Shown here: piece by piece, positions 16,735-26,265 of the stretch | Layout of the letters: every line of letters starts with the position of its first letter | Position numbering within the stretch: position 1 is the first letter of the stretch | Source: Marinobacter iranensis | GTDB taxonomy: Bacteria; Pseudomonadota; Gammaproteobacteria; Pseudomonadales; Oleiphilaceae | Reading direction: 5' to 3' | Assembly: GCF_029207565.1 (NCBI RefSeq) | Contig: NZ_JANCMW010000007.1 | Span: 1-64,000 of the forward strand | Length of the DNA stretch: 64,000 bases | Program-made: the position numbers and the translations under genes | The notes under the pieces: model-generated | Told to the model about the DNA's origin: nothing | The model's input: only the letters and a program-made list of their open reading frames with translations | Database searches by the model: none

Positions 16735-17775
16735 ATGACCATTCAGGAAATGCTCGGTATTGATTTCCCCATCATCCAGGCGCCGATGGCCGGCGTGCAG
16801 GAACATGAACTTGCCGTGGCGGTGTCCAACGCGGGAGGCCTTGGGTCACTGCCCTGTGCCATGCTCAGCCCTGAAGGTCTGCGCAACGAACTGACGGCAC
16901 TGACAAGCCAGACCAGCAAGCCGTACAACGTCAATTTCTTCTGTCATGTGCCGCCTGAACCTGATGCTGAGGCAGAGCGCCATTGGCGGCGCGCCCTTGC
17001 GCCTTATTTCGACGAGTTTGGTATCGATCCCGACACTATCTCCTCGCAAGCGGGTAGGTCGCCGTTCAGCGCCGAGATGGCTGAGGTGCTGGCGGAGTTC
17101 AGGCCGCCGGTAGTGAGCTTTCACTTCGGCCTGCCTGCGCCTGAGTTGATGGATCGCATACGAGGGTGGGGCGGGAAGATACTGTCGACCGCCACAACGG
17201 TGGACGAAGCGCTCTGGTTGGAAGCCCGGGGCGTCGACGCCATCATCGCGCAGGGGCTTGAGGCCGGTGGGCATCGTGGGTTTTTCCTGTCCAGGGACAT
17301 CAGTACCCAGATGGGCACTTTCGCCCTGCTTCCGCAGGTAGTAGAGGCGGTGAAGGTACCCGTTATCGCCGCTGGCGGTATTGCGGACGCTAAAGGCGTG
17401 CAGGCTGCGATGACGCTTGGGGCGACTGGAGTGCAGATTGGCACTGCGTATTTATTGTGCCCTGAAGCCCAGACCAAGCCAGTGCACCGCAGTGCCCTGA
17501 AATCAGAGGCCAGCCGTGTTACCGCATTGACGAATCTGTTCAGCGGTGGGGCGGCCCGGGGTATCGTGAACCGCATAATGCGTGAACTGGGGCCGATGAG
17601 CTCCGATGCCCCGGCTTTCCCCCTGGCGTCAGCCGCTATTGCTCCTTTGCGCGCAAAGGCCGAAGCCAAGGGCAGCGGTGACTTCTCGCCTTTGTGGGCG
17701 GGGCAGAATACCAGTGGCTGCCGGGAGGTTTCTGCGGCAATACTTACGCGGGAGCTGGCGGGTGTGGGGAAGTGA
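16735..17775 (+). CDS. Nitronate monooxygenase family protein
   Basis: A 346-residue FMN-binding TIM barrel. The start FPIIQAPMAGVQEHELAVAV, the GLEAGGHRG phosphate-binding loop near residue 178, PVIAAGGIAD near 205 and GATGVQIGTAYLLCPEA near 228 identify the NMO (2-nitropropane dioxygenase) family. It oxidises propionate-3-nitronate or related nitronates using O2, detoxifying a respiratory poison. It stands alone after the LysR gene. Confidence 0.88.
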   Translation: MTIQEMLGIDFPIIQAPMAGVQEHELAVAVSNAGGLGSLPCAMLSPEGLRNELTALTSQTSKPYNVNFFCHVPPEPDAEAERHWRRALAPYFDEFGIDPDTISSQAGRSPFSAEMAEVLAEFRPPVVSFHFGLPAPELMDRIRGWGGKILSTATTVDEALWLEARGVDAIIAQGLEAGGHRGFFLSRDISTQMGTFALLPQVVEAVKVPVIAAGGIADAKGVQAAMTLGATGVQIGTAYLLCPEAQTKPVHRSALKSEASRVTALTNLFSGGAARGIVNRIMRELGPMSSDAPAFPLASAAIAPLRAKAEAKGSGDFSPLWAGQNTSGCREVSAAILTRELAGVGK

Positions 17776-17890
17776 GCACGCTCACTTGTCTTCGTAGCTG
17801 CATCCAATAGACTGATAATGGCTGTCGGCAAAGCAACTTATCGTTTAGCGGCAGCATAAAGACAGCAAAATTCCCCCATAAACGAGAGGA

Positions 17891-18814
17891 ATGGCCGTGT
17901 CCCCTATTTCCCGCTTTCGCCGCGCCGCGGCTTTGACCCTGATGCTGATCGCCGGGCCGGCCATGGCCGCGGACCCGGTGGTGGTTTCGTCCAAGATCGA
18001 TACGGAAGGTGCCGTGCTGGGTCAGATGATCCTGCAGTCCCTGGAGGAGGCCGGCATTCCGGTGGAGAATCGCCTCCAGTTGGGGGCAACCAGCATCGTG
18101 CGCAATGCCATCAAGGCGGGCGAGATCGACATCTATCCGGAATACACCGGCAACGCCGCCTTCTTCCATGACCAGGCCGACCGGGATATCTGGAAGGATG
18201 CGGGCAAGGCCTACCAGCAGGCAGCCAGCCTGGATAAGGAGGCACACAATATCATCTGGCTGGAACCGGCCGAGGCCAACAACACCTGGGCCATGAGCGT
18301 GCGGGGGGACCTGGCTCGGGACAACAACCTGCAAACACTCGAAGACCTGGCGGCCTATATCAACGAAGGCGGCGCCTTCAAGTTTGCGGCCAGTGCCGAG
18401 TTTGTCGAGTCCGACAGTGCCTTGCCCGCGTTCCAGGACGCCTACGGCTTCACGCTGGGGTCCGACCAGTTGCTGGTTCTCTCCGGCGGCAACACCGCCG
18501 CGACGCTCCGGGCCGCTGCACTGAATGACAACGATGTGAATGGCGCCATGACCTACGGCACCGATGGCGGCCTCGATGCCCTGGACCTGAAAGTTATGGA
18601 AGACACCCTGGGCGTGCAACCGGTCTACCAGCCTGCGCCTATCGTGAGGGCCGAGGTGCTGGAGACCTATCCGAAGATCCGTGAGGTCCTGGCCCCTATC
18701 TTCGAATCCCTGAGCCTGGAAACCCTCCAGCGCCTGAACGGCGAGGTCGCGGTGAACGGCGTGCCGGCCGAGAAGGTAGCCCGGGACTACCTGGATTCCC
18801 TGGCCCGGGACTGA
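17891..18814 (+). CDS. ABC importer binding protein, OsmF / glycine-betaine type
   Basis: A 307-residue periplasmic protein. The signal peptide runs MAVSPISRFRRAAALTLMLI to cleavage after AMA (residue 31). The mature part matches the OpuAC/OsmF family, with VVVSSKIDTEGAVLGQMILQ and YPEYTGNAAFF strands. Such proteins bind quaternary amines such as glycine betaine or choline. It is the first gene of a four-gene ABC operon. The YehZ/OsmF subclass binds betaine weakly in other bacteria, so the ligand needs testing. Confidence 0.85.
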   Translation: MAVSPISRFRRAAALTLMLIAGPAMAADPVVVSSKIDTEGAVLGQMILQSLEEAGIPVENRLQLGATSIVRNAIKAGEIDIYPEYTGNAAFFHDQADRDIWKDAGKAYQQAASLDKEAHNIIWLEPAEANNTWAMSVRGDLARDNNLQTLEDLAAYINEGGAFKFAASAEFVESDSALPAFQDAYGFTLGSDQLLVLSGGNTAATLRAAALNDNDVNGAMTYGTDGGLDALDLKVMEDTLGVQPVYQPAPIVRAEVLETYPKIREVLAPIFESLSLETLQRLNGEVAVNGVPAEKVARDYLDSLARD

Positions 18815-18817
18815 GGT

Positions 18818-20002
18818 TTGTCCATCACCGAGCCATTAAGCCAGACGTTGCCGAATCGGGTCATTCCAGTGCTGGGGATACTCGCCCTGGCGCTGGTCTG
18901 GCTGCTGGACCTGGGCACCATCCAGCCAAACCGTATTGTCCCGGGCGCCGGCCATGGCCTGCTTGCGGCGGTGGGCTGGACAGGGGCAGGGCTGGTTGCC
19001 GGGGTTCTGGCGGCGGCCATTCTGGTGTCGATCCTGCCGCTGCGTCAGCGTTATGGGCTCCTGCTCGGCCTGATTGGGCTGTCACTGGCAATGATGCCGC
19101 TGTTGCTGGACGTGTTTGCCACACGTCATCTGCCAGAAGATTCGCCCTATGCCCGCTCGTCCATCGGGGCAGGGTTCTGGTGCCTGTTGTTCCTGCTTTC
19201 CCTGATGTTGATCGAGATCCTTGGCCGGCTCCGCGCCAGTCGGTGGTTGCAGCTCCTGCTGCTGGTGATGATGGGTGGCAGTTGGGTGGTGCTGTTGCAA
19301 AGCGACGGCCTGGAGAGCCTGTCACTGGTGCGGGAGTTCAATGCACGTTCCGACAAGTTTCAGCAGGCGCTCTGGACTCATTTGGCCCTGGCCTTGGGCG
19401 CTGTAACGATCAGTGCCGGCCTGGCGTTCGCCCTGGCGCTCAAAATGATCCGCAGCCCTACCTGGCAACGGCCCCTGCTGGGTGCTGTGAGTTTTCTGCA
19501 AACCATTCCCAGCCTTGCGGTGTTTGGTTTGCTGATCGCGCCGCTCAGTGCCCTGTCTTCGGCGTTTCCGATGCTGCAGTCGTTGGGCATCCGAGGTATC
19601 GGCTGGGCGCCGGCGCTGCTGGCGTTGATTGCCTACAGTTTGCTGCCCATGGTGCGCAACACCTTTGTGGCTATCACGGACGTTCCCGAAAACCTGGCCG
19701 ATGCCGCCCGGGGTATGGGCATGAATGAACGGCAGGTGTTTTTTCAGCTCAAGTTACCACTGGCGCTGCCGGTGATTATTGAGGGGGTGCGCATCACCAC
19801 CATTCAGGCCATCGGCCTGACAGCGGTTGCTGCCCTGATTGGCGCTGGCGGCTTCGGGAGTTTTATCTTCCAGGGGCTGGGGCAGGCGGCGATGGATCTG
19901 GTATTGCTCGGCGCCTTACCCACCATCGCGCTCGCCCTGCTGGCTGATGCGTTACTCACAATGCTGGCGGCCAGTCTCAGGCCGACGCCGGCGACGGCTT
20001 GA
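18818..20002 (+). CDS. ABC permease, YehY-like
   Basis: A 394-residue membrane protein. An N-terminal half of hydrophobic helices (residues about 15-170) precedes the binding-protein-dependent transport domain, which carries PENLADAARGMGMNERQVFF, the EAA loop, near residue 290. YehY-type permeases have this long N-terminal extension. The apparent start is TTG 18818, 3 bases after the binding-protein stop. It forms the channel with the second permease. Confidence 0.85.
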   Translation: MSITEPLSQTLPNRVIPVLGILALALVWLLDLGTIQPNRIVPGAGHGLLAAVGWTGAGLVAGVLAAAILVSILPLRQRYGLLLGLIGLSLAMMPLLLDVFATRHLPEDSPYARSSIGAGFWCLLFLLSLMLIEILGRLRASRWLQLLLLVMMGGSWVVLLQSDGLESLSLVREFNARSDKFQQALWTHLALALGAVTISAGLAFALALKMIRSPTWQRPLLGAVSFLQTIPSLAVFGLLIAPLSALSSAFPMLQSLGIRGIGWAPALLALIAYSLLPMVRNTFVAITDVPENLADAARGMGMNERQVFFQLKLPLALPVIIEGVRITTIQAIGLTAVAALIGAGGFGSFIFQGLGQAAMDLVLLGALPTIALALLADALLTMLAASLRPTPATA

Positions 20003-20023
20003 TCGGGAAAAGGAAACGTCCGG

Positions 20024-20971
20024 ATGATCGAACTTAAGAATGTAACCCGGCGCTTCGGCGATACCGTCGCGGTGGACAGCATCAACCTGACCATCGAAAC
20101 CGGCGAGGTTTGCGTGCTGGTGGGCAGTTCCGGCTGCGGCAAGTCCACCACCTTGCGTATGATCAACCGCCTGTTGCCCCTTAGCGCTGGGGAGATTCTG
20201 GTGGATGGTGAGGACATTGCCACCATGAACCCGGAACAATTGCGGCTGAACATGGGGTATGTGATCCAGGGTACGGGGCTTTTCCCCCACTGGACAGTGG
20301 CGCGCAATATCGCCATGGTGCCCCGGCTATTGAACTGGCCCAAGAAGCGGATCGACGAACGAGTCGACGAGCTGATGACATTGCTGGACCTTGATCCGGT
20401 CACCCACGCCCACAAATACCCCCAGCAGTTGTCCGGTGGCCAGGCACAACGGGTGGGAGTTGCCCGAGCACTGGCGGCGGACCCAAATATTCTGCTGATG
20501 GATGAACCTTTCGGCGCACTGGATGCGATCACGCGGGATAACCTCCAACTGGAAATGCTGCGGATCCAGAAGCAAGTCCGCAAAACCACCGTTTTCGTGA
20601 CCCACGATATCGATGAAGCCCTGAAACTGGCCACCCGTATTGCCGTGATGGACCAGGGGCGCATCGTTCAGCATGACACGCCGGAGAATATCCTTCGCCA
20701 TCCCGCGTCAGACTTTGTTGAAAACCTCGTTGGTAAACAGGATCGCGGCCTGAAACTGATGAGCCTGCGCCCGGTACGGGACCTGATGACGCTCCATGTA
20801 GCCCCAAAGCAGATGGCCCCCGGGATGGAGGGGATCAAGGAAGAGGACAGCGTGCGCCTGGCTTTGTCTGTCATGCTCTGGCAGGACCTGCATCAGGTTG
20901 CGGTGTTCAATGCGCAGGGGCAGGAGACGGGCGTGATCACCCGTGAACGCATTATTCAGGAAGGCGTGTGA
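20024..20971 (+). CDS. ABC transporter ATPase, OpuCA/YehX-like
   Basis: A 315-residue ATPase with Walker A GSSGCGKST (about residue 36), Q-loop near 85, signature LSGGQAQRVG near 136 and Walker B ILLMDEPFGALD near 155. The C-terminal 70 residues contain a CBS-like segment (VRDLMTLH to VITRERII), as in osmoregulated betaine importers. It drives the two permeases in this operon. Its stop overlaps the next start by 4 bases. Confidence 0.9.
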   Translation: MIELKNVTRRFGDTVAVDSINLTIETGEVCVLVGSSGCGKSTTLRMINRLLPLSAGEILVDGEDIATMNPEQLRLNMGYVIQGTGLFPHWTVARNIAMVPRLLNWPKKRIDERVDELMTLLDLDPVTHAHKYPQQLSGGQAQRVGVARALAADPNILLMDEPFGALDAITRDNLQLEMLRIQKQVRKTTVFVTHDIDEALKLATRIAVMDQGRIVQHDTPENILRHPASDFVENLVGKQDRGLKLMSLRPVRDLMTLHVAPKQMAPGMEGIKEEDSVRLALSVMLWQDLHQVAVFNAQGQETGVITRERIIQEGV

Positions 20972-21735
20972 TGCGCGCCTGGTTACCTGCCGTTTTGCTG
21001 GCCGCGCTCCTGTGCGGCCTGAGTGTCGGCATGCCGGTGTTGGAGCCGTTGTTCCAATGGGTGCAGCCGGACAAGCAGCGGGTGATCTATGAGCGGGAAA
21101 GCTTTGTGTTCCTGTTGCAGAACCACCTGCTGTTGGTTGTTGTGTCTGCAGCTGTTGGCACCATCGTCGCGGTGGCAGGCGGTATTTTCGCTACCCGTCC
21201 GTTTGGCCGCGATTTCCTGCCCCTGGTCAGCCAGGTGGCATCCATCGGCCAGACTTTTCCTCCCGTGGCGGTGCTTGCGCTGGTGGTGCCGGTACTCGGC
21301 TTCGGTGAAGCGCCGATCCTTCTTGCGTTGATCCTCTATGGTTTGCTGCCGATTCTGCGCAATACCCTGGCGGGCCTGGAAGGCATAAACCCGTCGGTAA
21401 GGGAGGCCGCGTTGGGCATGGGCATGTCGCCGGTTCAGGTCTTGATACGGGTGGAACTGCCCCTGGCCGGGAGGGTTATTCTCGCCGGCATCCGAACCTC
21501 TGTTACCATCAACATAGCCACCGCGGCAATCGGCTCAACCATAGGCGCACGTACACTGGGCGACCCCGTGATTGCCGGGCTGGTGAATGGCAACACAGCT
21601 TACGTGCTGCAGGGGGCGGTCCTGATCGGGTTGCTCGCGCTTATGACTGATAGCCTCTTTGAGGCAATTGAGCGAACCTGGGATTCGGCATGGTTCAAAG
21701 CAACACAACATCTCAGGACCGAAAAACCAAGATGA
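20968..21735 (+). CDS. ABC permease, YehW-like
   Basis: A 255-residue integral membrane permease with six hydrophobic helices; the EAA loop is PSVREAALGMGMSPVQVL near residue 142. It pairs with the YehY-like permease upstream. The gene ends in TGA within the ATGA that also starts the MORN-lipoprotein gene, so the two are translationally coupled. Confidence 0.88.
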   Translation: MMRAWLPAVLLAALLCGLSVGMPVLEPLFQWVQPDKQRVIYERESFVFLLQNHLLLVVVSAAVGTIVAVAGGIFATRPFGRDFLPLVSQVASIGQTFPPVAVLALVVPVLGFGEAPILLALILYGLLPILRNTLAGLEGINPSVREAALGMGMSPVQVLIRVELPLAGRVILAGIRTSVTINIATAAIGSTIGARTLGDPVIAGLVNGNTAYVLQGAVLIGLLALMTDSLFEAIERTWDSAWFKATQHLRTEKPR

Positions 21736-22886
21736 CCACTGTTCCAACACGCTCCCTGCGACTAACCCTGCCACTGATCGCCATTCTTTTTCTGGCTGCC
21801 TGCGATGCCCCACAGCTACTACCGCCCGATGCCCGCCTTCCAGATGGCAGTACCTATTCCGGTGACATCCAGGACGGACTTTTCCACGGCGAGGGCGTTC
21901 AGGAATTTGCCAATGGCATGGTTTATTCCGGCCAGTTCCGGGAGGGCTACTGGCATGGCCAGGGCGAACTCGAATCCCCGGCCGGGTGGCGTTACGAGGG
22001 TGAGTTCCAGAACGGAACGATGTCGGGGCAGGGCGTATTCGAAGATGACGGTAGCCGTTATGAGGGTGAATTCAGGAATGGTGAGTTTGTCGATCAGGAA
22101 GAATACGTCGCAGAAGAACCTGTACCGGAAGAGCCCGCCCCCCTCACCGAGAAAATCCTCGCTGAAGACCGTCAGCGCCTGAATAATCAGATTGAAAGCC
22201 TGGCACCTGAACGGTCTGGTGAGACGGACGCCTATTTTCTCGCCGTGGGCGGCGATGGCACCGAGTCCGTTTTCAAGCGCGATATCCAGGTGGCTAAAGC
22301 CGGTCTGCAAGCGCAGTTTGATGTGGAGAAACGGTCCATCATGCTGCTCAATCACCGGGATTACGAGACCTTTCCACTGGCCAGCCGGCCCTCCATCGAA
22401 ACGGCTCTGAAGGCATTGGATGCGCGGATGAATCCGGAGGAGGACCTGTTGGTTGTCCATCTGGTCAGCCACGGAATGCAAGACGGACAACTGTTGCTGC
22501 AGCAACCCGGTATCGAGTTGCCGAACCTGTCGCCTGAGGATTTTGCGGAAATGCTGGAGCCGCTGAACGCCCGCCGGAAACTGCTGGTGGTCTCCGCCTG
22601 CTACTCCGGCCAGTGGATAGAGCCGCTCAAGGACGAGAACACGCTGATCATGACCTCCGCACGGGAGGACCGTACTTCCTTCGGCTGCGGTGACGACTCG
22701 GAGATGACCTGGTTCACCAAGGCGGTCTACCAGAGTGTGGGGCTGTCACTCACTGATCCAGATGCCATGTTCGAACAGATCAACCAGCAAATCCGGACCT
22801 GGGAGGAGGAGATCGGCATGGAGGAGGAAAGATGGTCCTATCCCCAGTCGCACCTGGGTGAGAGTTTGCGGGAATGGATTCGCTGA
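21732..22886 (+). CDS. Lipoprotein with MORN repeats and caspase-like C13 peptidase domain
   Basis: A 384-residue protein. The lipoprotein signal ends at lipobox LAAC with Cys24. Residues about 38-120 carry three to four MORN repeats (YSGDIQDGLFHGEG, YSGQFREGYWHGQG, YEGEFQNGTMSGQG, YEGEFRNG). A Glu/Pro-rich linker (about 122-140) is followed by a C13 (legumain/caspase-clan) domain with His247 in VSHG and Cys290 in SACYSG, the expected catalytic dyad. ATG 21732 is set by the ATGA overlap with the permease gene. It is likely an envelope-anchored peptidase; partners are unknown. Similar C13 proteins exist in other pseudomonads. Confidence 0.8.
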   Translation: MTTVPTRSLRLTLPLIAILFLAACDAPQLLPPDARLPDGSTYSGDIQDGLFHGEGVQEFANGMVYSGQFREGYWHGQGELESPAGWRYEGEFQNGTMSGQGVFEDDGSRYEGEFRNGEFVDQEEYVAEEPVPEEPAPLTEKILAEDRQRLNNQIESLAPERSGETDAYFLAVGGDGTESVFKRDIQVAKAGLQAQFDVEKRSIMLLNHRDYETFPLASRPSIETALKALDARMNPEEDLLVVHLVSHGMQDGQLLLQQPGIELPNLSPEDFAEMLEPLNARRKLLVVSACYSGQWIEPLKDENTLIMTSAREDRTSFGCGDDSEMTWFTKAVYQSVGLSLTDPDAMFEQINQQIRTWEEEIGMEEERWSYPQSHLGESLREWIR

Positions 22887-24094
22887 TCGCGGCTGCAGGC
22901 CGTGCCCTCGCGATGGGGGACCCGTTAGCTGCGTTAAATTACGTCGCCCTGCGTGACGATGCACCGGCGCTCGCGCTGCGTGGCATCGCCATGGCACAAC
23001 TCGGCGAACTGGATCGCGCCAGGGTGTTGGTAAGCGATGCTGCGCGGGCATTTGGCTCGCAGGAACCATTGGCACGTGCAAAGTGCATTGTTGCCGAGGC
23101 GGAGATCGCGATTGCTTCCCGTGATCTTGGCTGGCCCGGCAAGAAGCTCGACGCGGCACGCGCAGTGCTTGAGGCGCATGGCGACCGGGTGAACGCAGCG
23201 CACGCGCGTTATATTGATATCCGGCGCCTGCTATTGATCGGTCGGCTCGATGAAGCCGAGCATCAACTCAATGCCATGGAGCTCGCCTCGTTATCGCCGG
23301 CATTGAGAGCCGTCCACGAACTCATGGTGGCGGGGATCGCCATGCGTCGACTTGATACCCGGCTGGCACGGGTTGCACTTGAGCATGCCGAACGCGCATC
23401 GCGAGACGCACGTATCCCGGCACTTGCAGCCGAGGTTGCAAGTAAAGTTGAACTCCTGGACTTGCCCGCTGCTCGCCTGATCACTCTGGGTACCGAGCGG
23501 TTGCTGCTTCTGGAGGAGGTAGAGGCGCTGATGAAATCGAAGGCGTTTGTTGTCGACGCCTGCCGCCATGCCGTGAAGCACGAGGAAAACGTTGTTTTCC
23601 TCGCAACGCGCCCCGTGTTGTTCACCTTACTGCGTATCATGGCTGAAGCCTGGCCGAATGAGGCACCACGTGACGAACTGATTGCGCGGGCGTTTCGCAC
23701 GAAACATGCCGACGAATCGCATCGTGCACGCCTGCGGGTGGAGATCGGACGACTTCGCGGCTTACTGGAAGCGCAGGCAGATGTGAACGCCACATCACGA
23801 GGTTTTGTGCTGGTACCGCATGATGGCTGCGAGGTCGTTGTTATGGCCCGGCCGGTAGAGGAAAAGTACGCAGCCTTGCTCGCGCTGCTTTCCGATGGCG
23901 AATCCTGGTCGAGTTCCGCACTGTCATTGGCATTGAATATCGGGCAGCGCAGTGTGCAACGGGCACTTGATACGCTGGCGACAGAGGGCAAGGTATACTC
24001 CTTTGGGTGTGGGCGCATGCGCCGCTGGACAATGCCGCCTATAGCCGGGTTCGCGACAATCTTGTTACTCCCTGGTTCGCTACCCGTTCATTAG
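22874..24094 (+). CDS. Helix-turn-helix protein with TPR-like N-terminal domain
   Basis: A 406-residue protein. Residues about 1-200 are repeated paired helices rich in Ala/Leu (LGELDRARVLVSDAARAFG, then LLLIGRLDEAEHQLNAMEL), resembling TPR-type repeats. After about 250 it becomes a winged-helix-like region with a possible second HTH near residue 345 (SSALSLALNIGQRSVQRALD). A short hydrophobic tail follows. I do not recognise the family with certainty. It overlaps the MORN-lipoprotein gene by 13 bases and precedes a beta-propeller gene by 36. Confidence 0.6.
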   Translation: MDSLIAAAGRALAMGDPLAALNYVALRDDAPALALRGIAMAQLGELDRARVLVSDAARAFGSQEPLARAKCIVAEAEIAIASRDLGWPGKKLDAARAVLEAHGDRVNAAHARYIDIRRLLLIGRLDEAEHQLNAMELASLSPALRAVHELMVAGIAMRRLDTRLARVALEHAERASRDARIPALAAEVASKVELLDLPAARLITLGTERLLLLEEVEALMKSKAFVVDACRHAVKHEENVVFLATRPVLFTLLRIMAEAWPNEAPRDELIARAFRTKHADESHRARLRVEIGRLRGLLEAQADVNATSRGFVLVPHDGCEVVVMARPVEEKYAALLALLSDGESWSSSALSLALNIGQRSVQRALDTLATEGKVYSFGCGRMRRWTMPPIAGFATILLLPGSLPVH

Positions 24095-24130
24095 AATGGA
24101 ACCGTGATTCAGTCAACCAGGAGAGGAAAC

Positions 24131-24757
24131 ATGAAACAACTGAACGCGGAAATTCTCAACGAGTATGGCCCCTTTCCCGGGGCGGAACAGGTCCATGGCG
24201 TTACCTTCGATGGACAACGCATCTGGTTCGCGTCGGGTGACAAACTGAACGCCCTCGATCCCGATAACGGAAAGCCGGTGGATTCCCTCAATGTCTCTGC
24301 ACAAGCGGGGACGGCTTTTGACGGCCACCATTTGTTCCAGATTGCGGACAGCCGAATCCAGAAGATCGACCCGAACACCGGCAAGATACTGGCAACGATT
24401 CCCGCGCCGGATGGCAGCTCGGGGCTCGCATGGGCCGAAGGTTCACTCTGGGTGGGGCAGTACCAGGAACGTAAAATTCATCAACTGGATCCTCAGACGG
24501 GTGACGTATTGCGTAGCATCGAATCCAACCGACATGTAACCGGTGTTACCTGGATAAACGGGGAACTTTGGCACGCCACCTGGGAGGGTGACGACAATGA
24601 GATCAGGCACATTGACTCCCAGACCGGTGACGTCGTGAAGAGCATAGCAATGCCGCACGGTATCGGCATATCGGGGCTTGAGTCCGACGGCCGTGACCGC
24701 TTCTTCTGTGGGGGAGGCCAGAGCGGGAAGTTGAGAGTTGTACGCTACTCGAAGTAA
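24131..24757 (+). CDS. Beta-propeller protein, glutamine-cyclotransferase/Vgb-like
   Basis: A 208-residue protein built of repeated blades: IQKIDPNTGKILATI, IHQLDPQTGDVLRSI and IRHIDSQTGDVVKSI each have the D-x-x-T/Q-G-x-V turn. This resembles the glutaminyl-peptide cyclotransferase/Vgb propeller group. There is no signal peptide, so it is likely cytoplasmic. ATG 24131 follows an AGGAGAGG ribosome site. It is convergent with the Lrp gene, overlapping it by 13 bases. Function is unknown. Confidence 0.65.
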   Translation: MKQLNAEILNEYGPFPGAEQVHGVTFDGQRIWFASGDKLNALDPDNGKPVDSLNVSAQAGTAFDGHHLFQIADSRIQKIDPNTGKILATIPAPDGSSGLAWAEGSLWVGQYQERKIHQLDPQTGDVLRSIESNRHVTGVTWINGELWHATWEGDDNEIRHIDSQTGDVVKSIAMPHGIGISGLESDGRDRFFCGGGQSGKLRVVRYSK

Positions 24758-25245
24758 GTACTCCTTCGTTGAGTTCTGACGGCAGGTAAGGGTGGCAGGC
24801 GCCGCTTGACCGGTGATGACTGGATGATCGACGTGTTCGTCATGGCGTATGGGATGATGAGATCAATCACCCGCTCCATATCCGCCACGGACGCAAGGTG
24901 GGCACGCGCCAGGAAGCAGTCTTCGCCAGTCACGCGGTTGCACTCAGTGATCTCAGGAATGTCCTGAAGAAGTTCCGCCACCTGCTTCAACTGTCCCGGA
25001 ACCGGTCGAACCCTCAGCCACACGGAGATCGGAAGCCCTATGGCTTCCGGCGAGATGTTGGCGGAGTAACCGGTGATCACTCCCGCTTCTTCGAGACGTC
25101 GCACCCGTTCAGCCACACTGGGCGCCGAAAGATTCACGGCACGAGCAAGCTCGGCGTTCGTTGTCCGTGCATTGGCAACCAGTGCCCTCAGAATTGTCTC
25201 ATCAATTAGGTCAAGCTCTCCATTTTCGTAATTTAGGCGTTTCAT
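24745..25245 (-). CDS. Lrp/AsnC-family regulator
   Basis: A 166-residue protein: winged HTH in residues about 10-60 (LDLIDETILRALVANARTTN, then NLSAPSVAERVRRLEE) and a RAM ligand-binding domain after residue 75. Lrp-family proteins sense amino acids. ATG 25245 is chosen because the family starts close to the HTH; the earlier in-frame codons are not family-like. It is divergent from an EamA exporter gene 122 bases away and is its likely regulator. Confidence 0.85.
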   Translation of the reverse strand: MKRLNYENGELDLIDETILRALVANARTTNAELARAVNLSAPSVAERVRRLEEAGVITGYSANISPEAIGLPISVWLRVRPVPGQLKQVAELLQDIPEITECNRVTGEDCFLARAHLASVADMERVIDLIIPYAMTNTSIIQSSPVKRRLPPLPAVRTQRRSTYFE

Positions 25246-25367
25246 GATTTTGGCCTCGTTTTTAAAAGCATTTAGATAATAATTCCATATTTTAAGCATG
25301 TGATCTGTTGATTCTACCCATTATTATGATTCCGGTGAAGGAAGGCTGCTGGTGAGGGGGATATCGC

Positions 25368-26246
25368 ATGTCATCCAAAGTTGCGGGAGCCGTCGGCTTC
25401 AATCGCGCCGCCGAGGCCGTGCCGCCTCATGTCTGGTTCGGGGTGAGCGCCACTTTCCACTATCTGGGACCGTCCTTCGCCATTCTGCTCTTTCCGGCGG
25501 TCGGTGTACTCGGGGTCGCATGGTTCCGGATTGCGTCGGCCGCTCTCGTCTTTGCATCTTTTACCAGACCTTGGCGCACGATCCGCCAGGCTGACGGGCG
25601 CACACGGCTTTTCCTGGTTGGCCTGGGTGTTTGTCTGGCTGTTATGAACACGTCCTTTTATCTCGCGCTCGACAAGCTTCCGATGAGCCTGGTGGCGGCG
25701 ATGGAATTCGTCGGTACGATCGGAGTAGCACTCTTTGGGTTACGTACGAAGCGCAACGTTCTGGCGCTTGTTCTGGCAGTGGTTGGTGTGTTCATCCTTA
25801 TTGACGCCAAGTGGGCGTCCGACCCGTTGGGGCTTTTCTGGGCCACGATCAATGCCGCCTTGTTTGTCGGCTACATTGTCCTGGGTCATAAGGCTTCGGA
25901 AAGGGGGGCGGGCGGTGGTGTCGAGCAACTCGGCGCGGCCATGGCGATAGCACTCATAATTCTCATGCCGATCGGTTTCGTTGAAGCCGCACGCGCCTTC
26001 GGGTCGATCACTCTCATCGCAGCGGGGATCGGGGTTGGTATATCGTCGTCGGTTATACCTTATGTTTGCGATCAGATCGCCATGTCACGGCTCCCGCGGG
26101 CTTCCTTTGCGCTGCTTCTCGCGCTTCTTCCAGCGACTGCAACCATTATTGCAGCCATAGTGCTGGCGCAGATCCCGACACTTCGGGACCTCATTGGAGT
26201 GGCGCTCGTGATGGTCGGCATTGCCGTTCACAGGCCGGCCAGGTGA
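25368..26246 (+). CDS. EamA-family exporter, RhtA-like
   Basis: A 292-residue membrane protein with about ten helices in two EamA halves; VAAMEFVGTIGVALFG ends the first half. The sequence resembles RhtA, an exporter of threonine and homoserine, and the divergent Lrp gene supports an amino-acid export role. Substrate is inferred, not shown. Confidence 0.8.
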   Translation: MSSKVAGAVGFNRAAEAVPPHVWFGVSATFHYLGPSFAILLFPAVGVLGVAWFRIASAALVFASFTRPWRTIRQADGRTRLFLVGLGVCLAVMNTSFYLALDKLPMSLVAAMEFVGTIGVALFGLRTKRNVLALVLAVVGVFILIDAKWASDPLGLFWATINAALFVGYIVLGHKASERGAGGGVEQLGAAMAIALIILMPIGFVEAARAFGSITLIAAGIGVGISSSVIPYVCDQIAMSRLPRASFALLLALLPATATIIAAIVLAQIPTLRDLIGVALVMVGIAVHRPAR

Positions 26247-26265
26247 GTAGCTGATCTACCTGATG

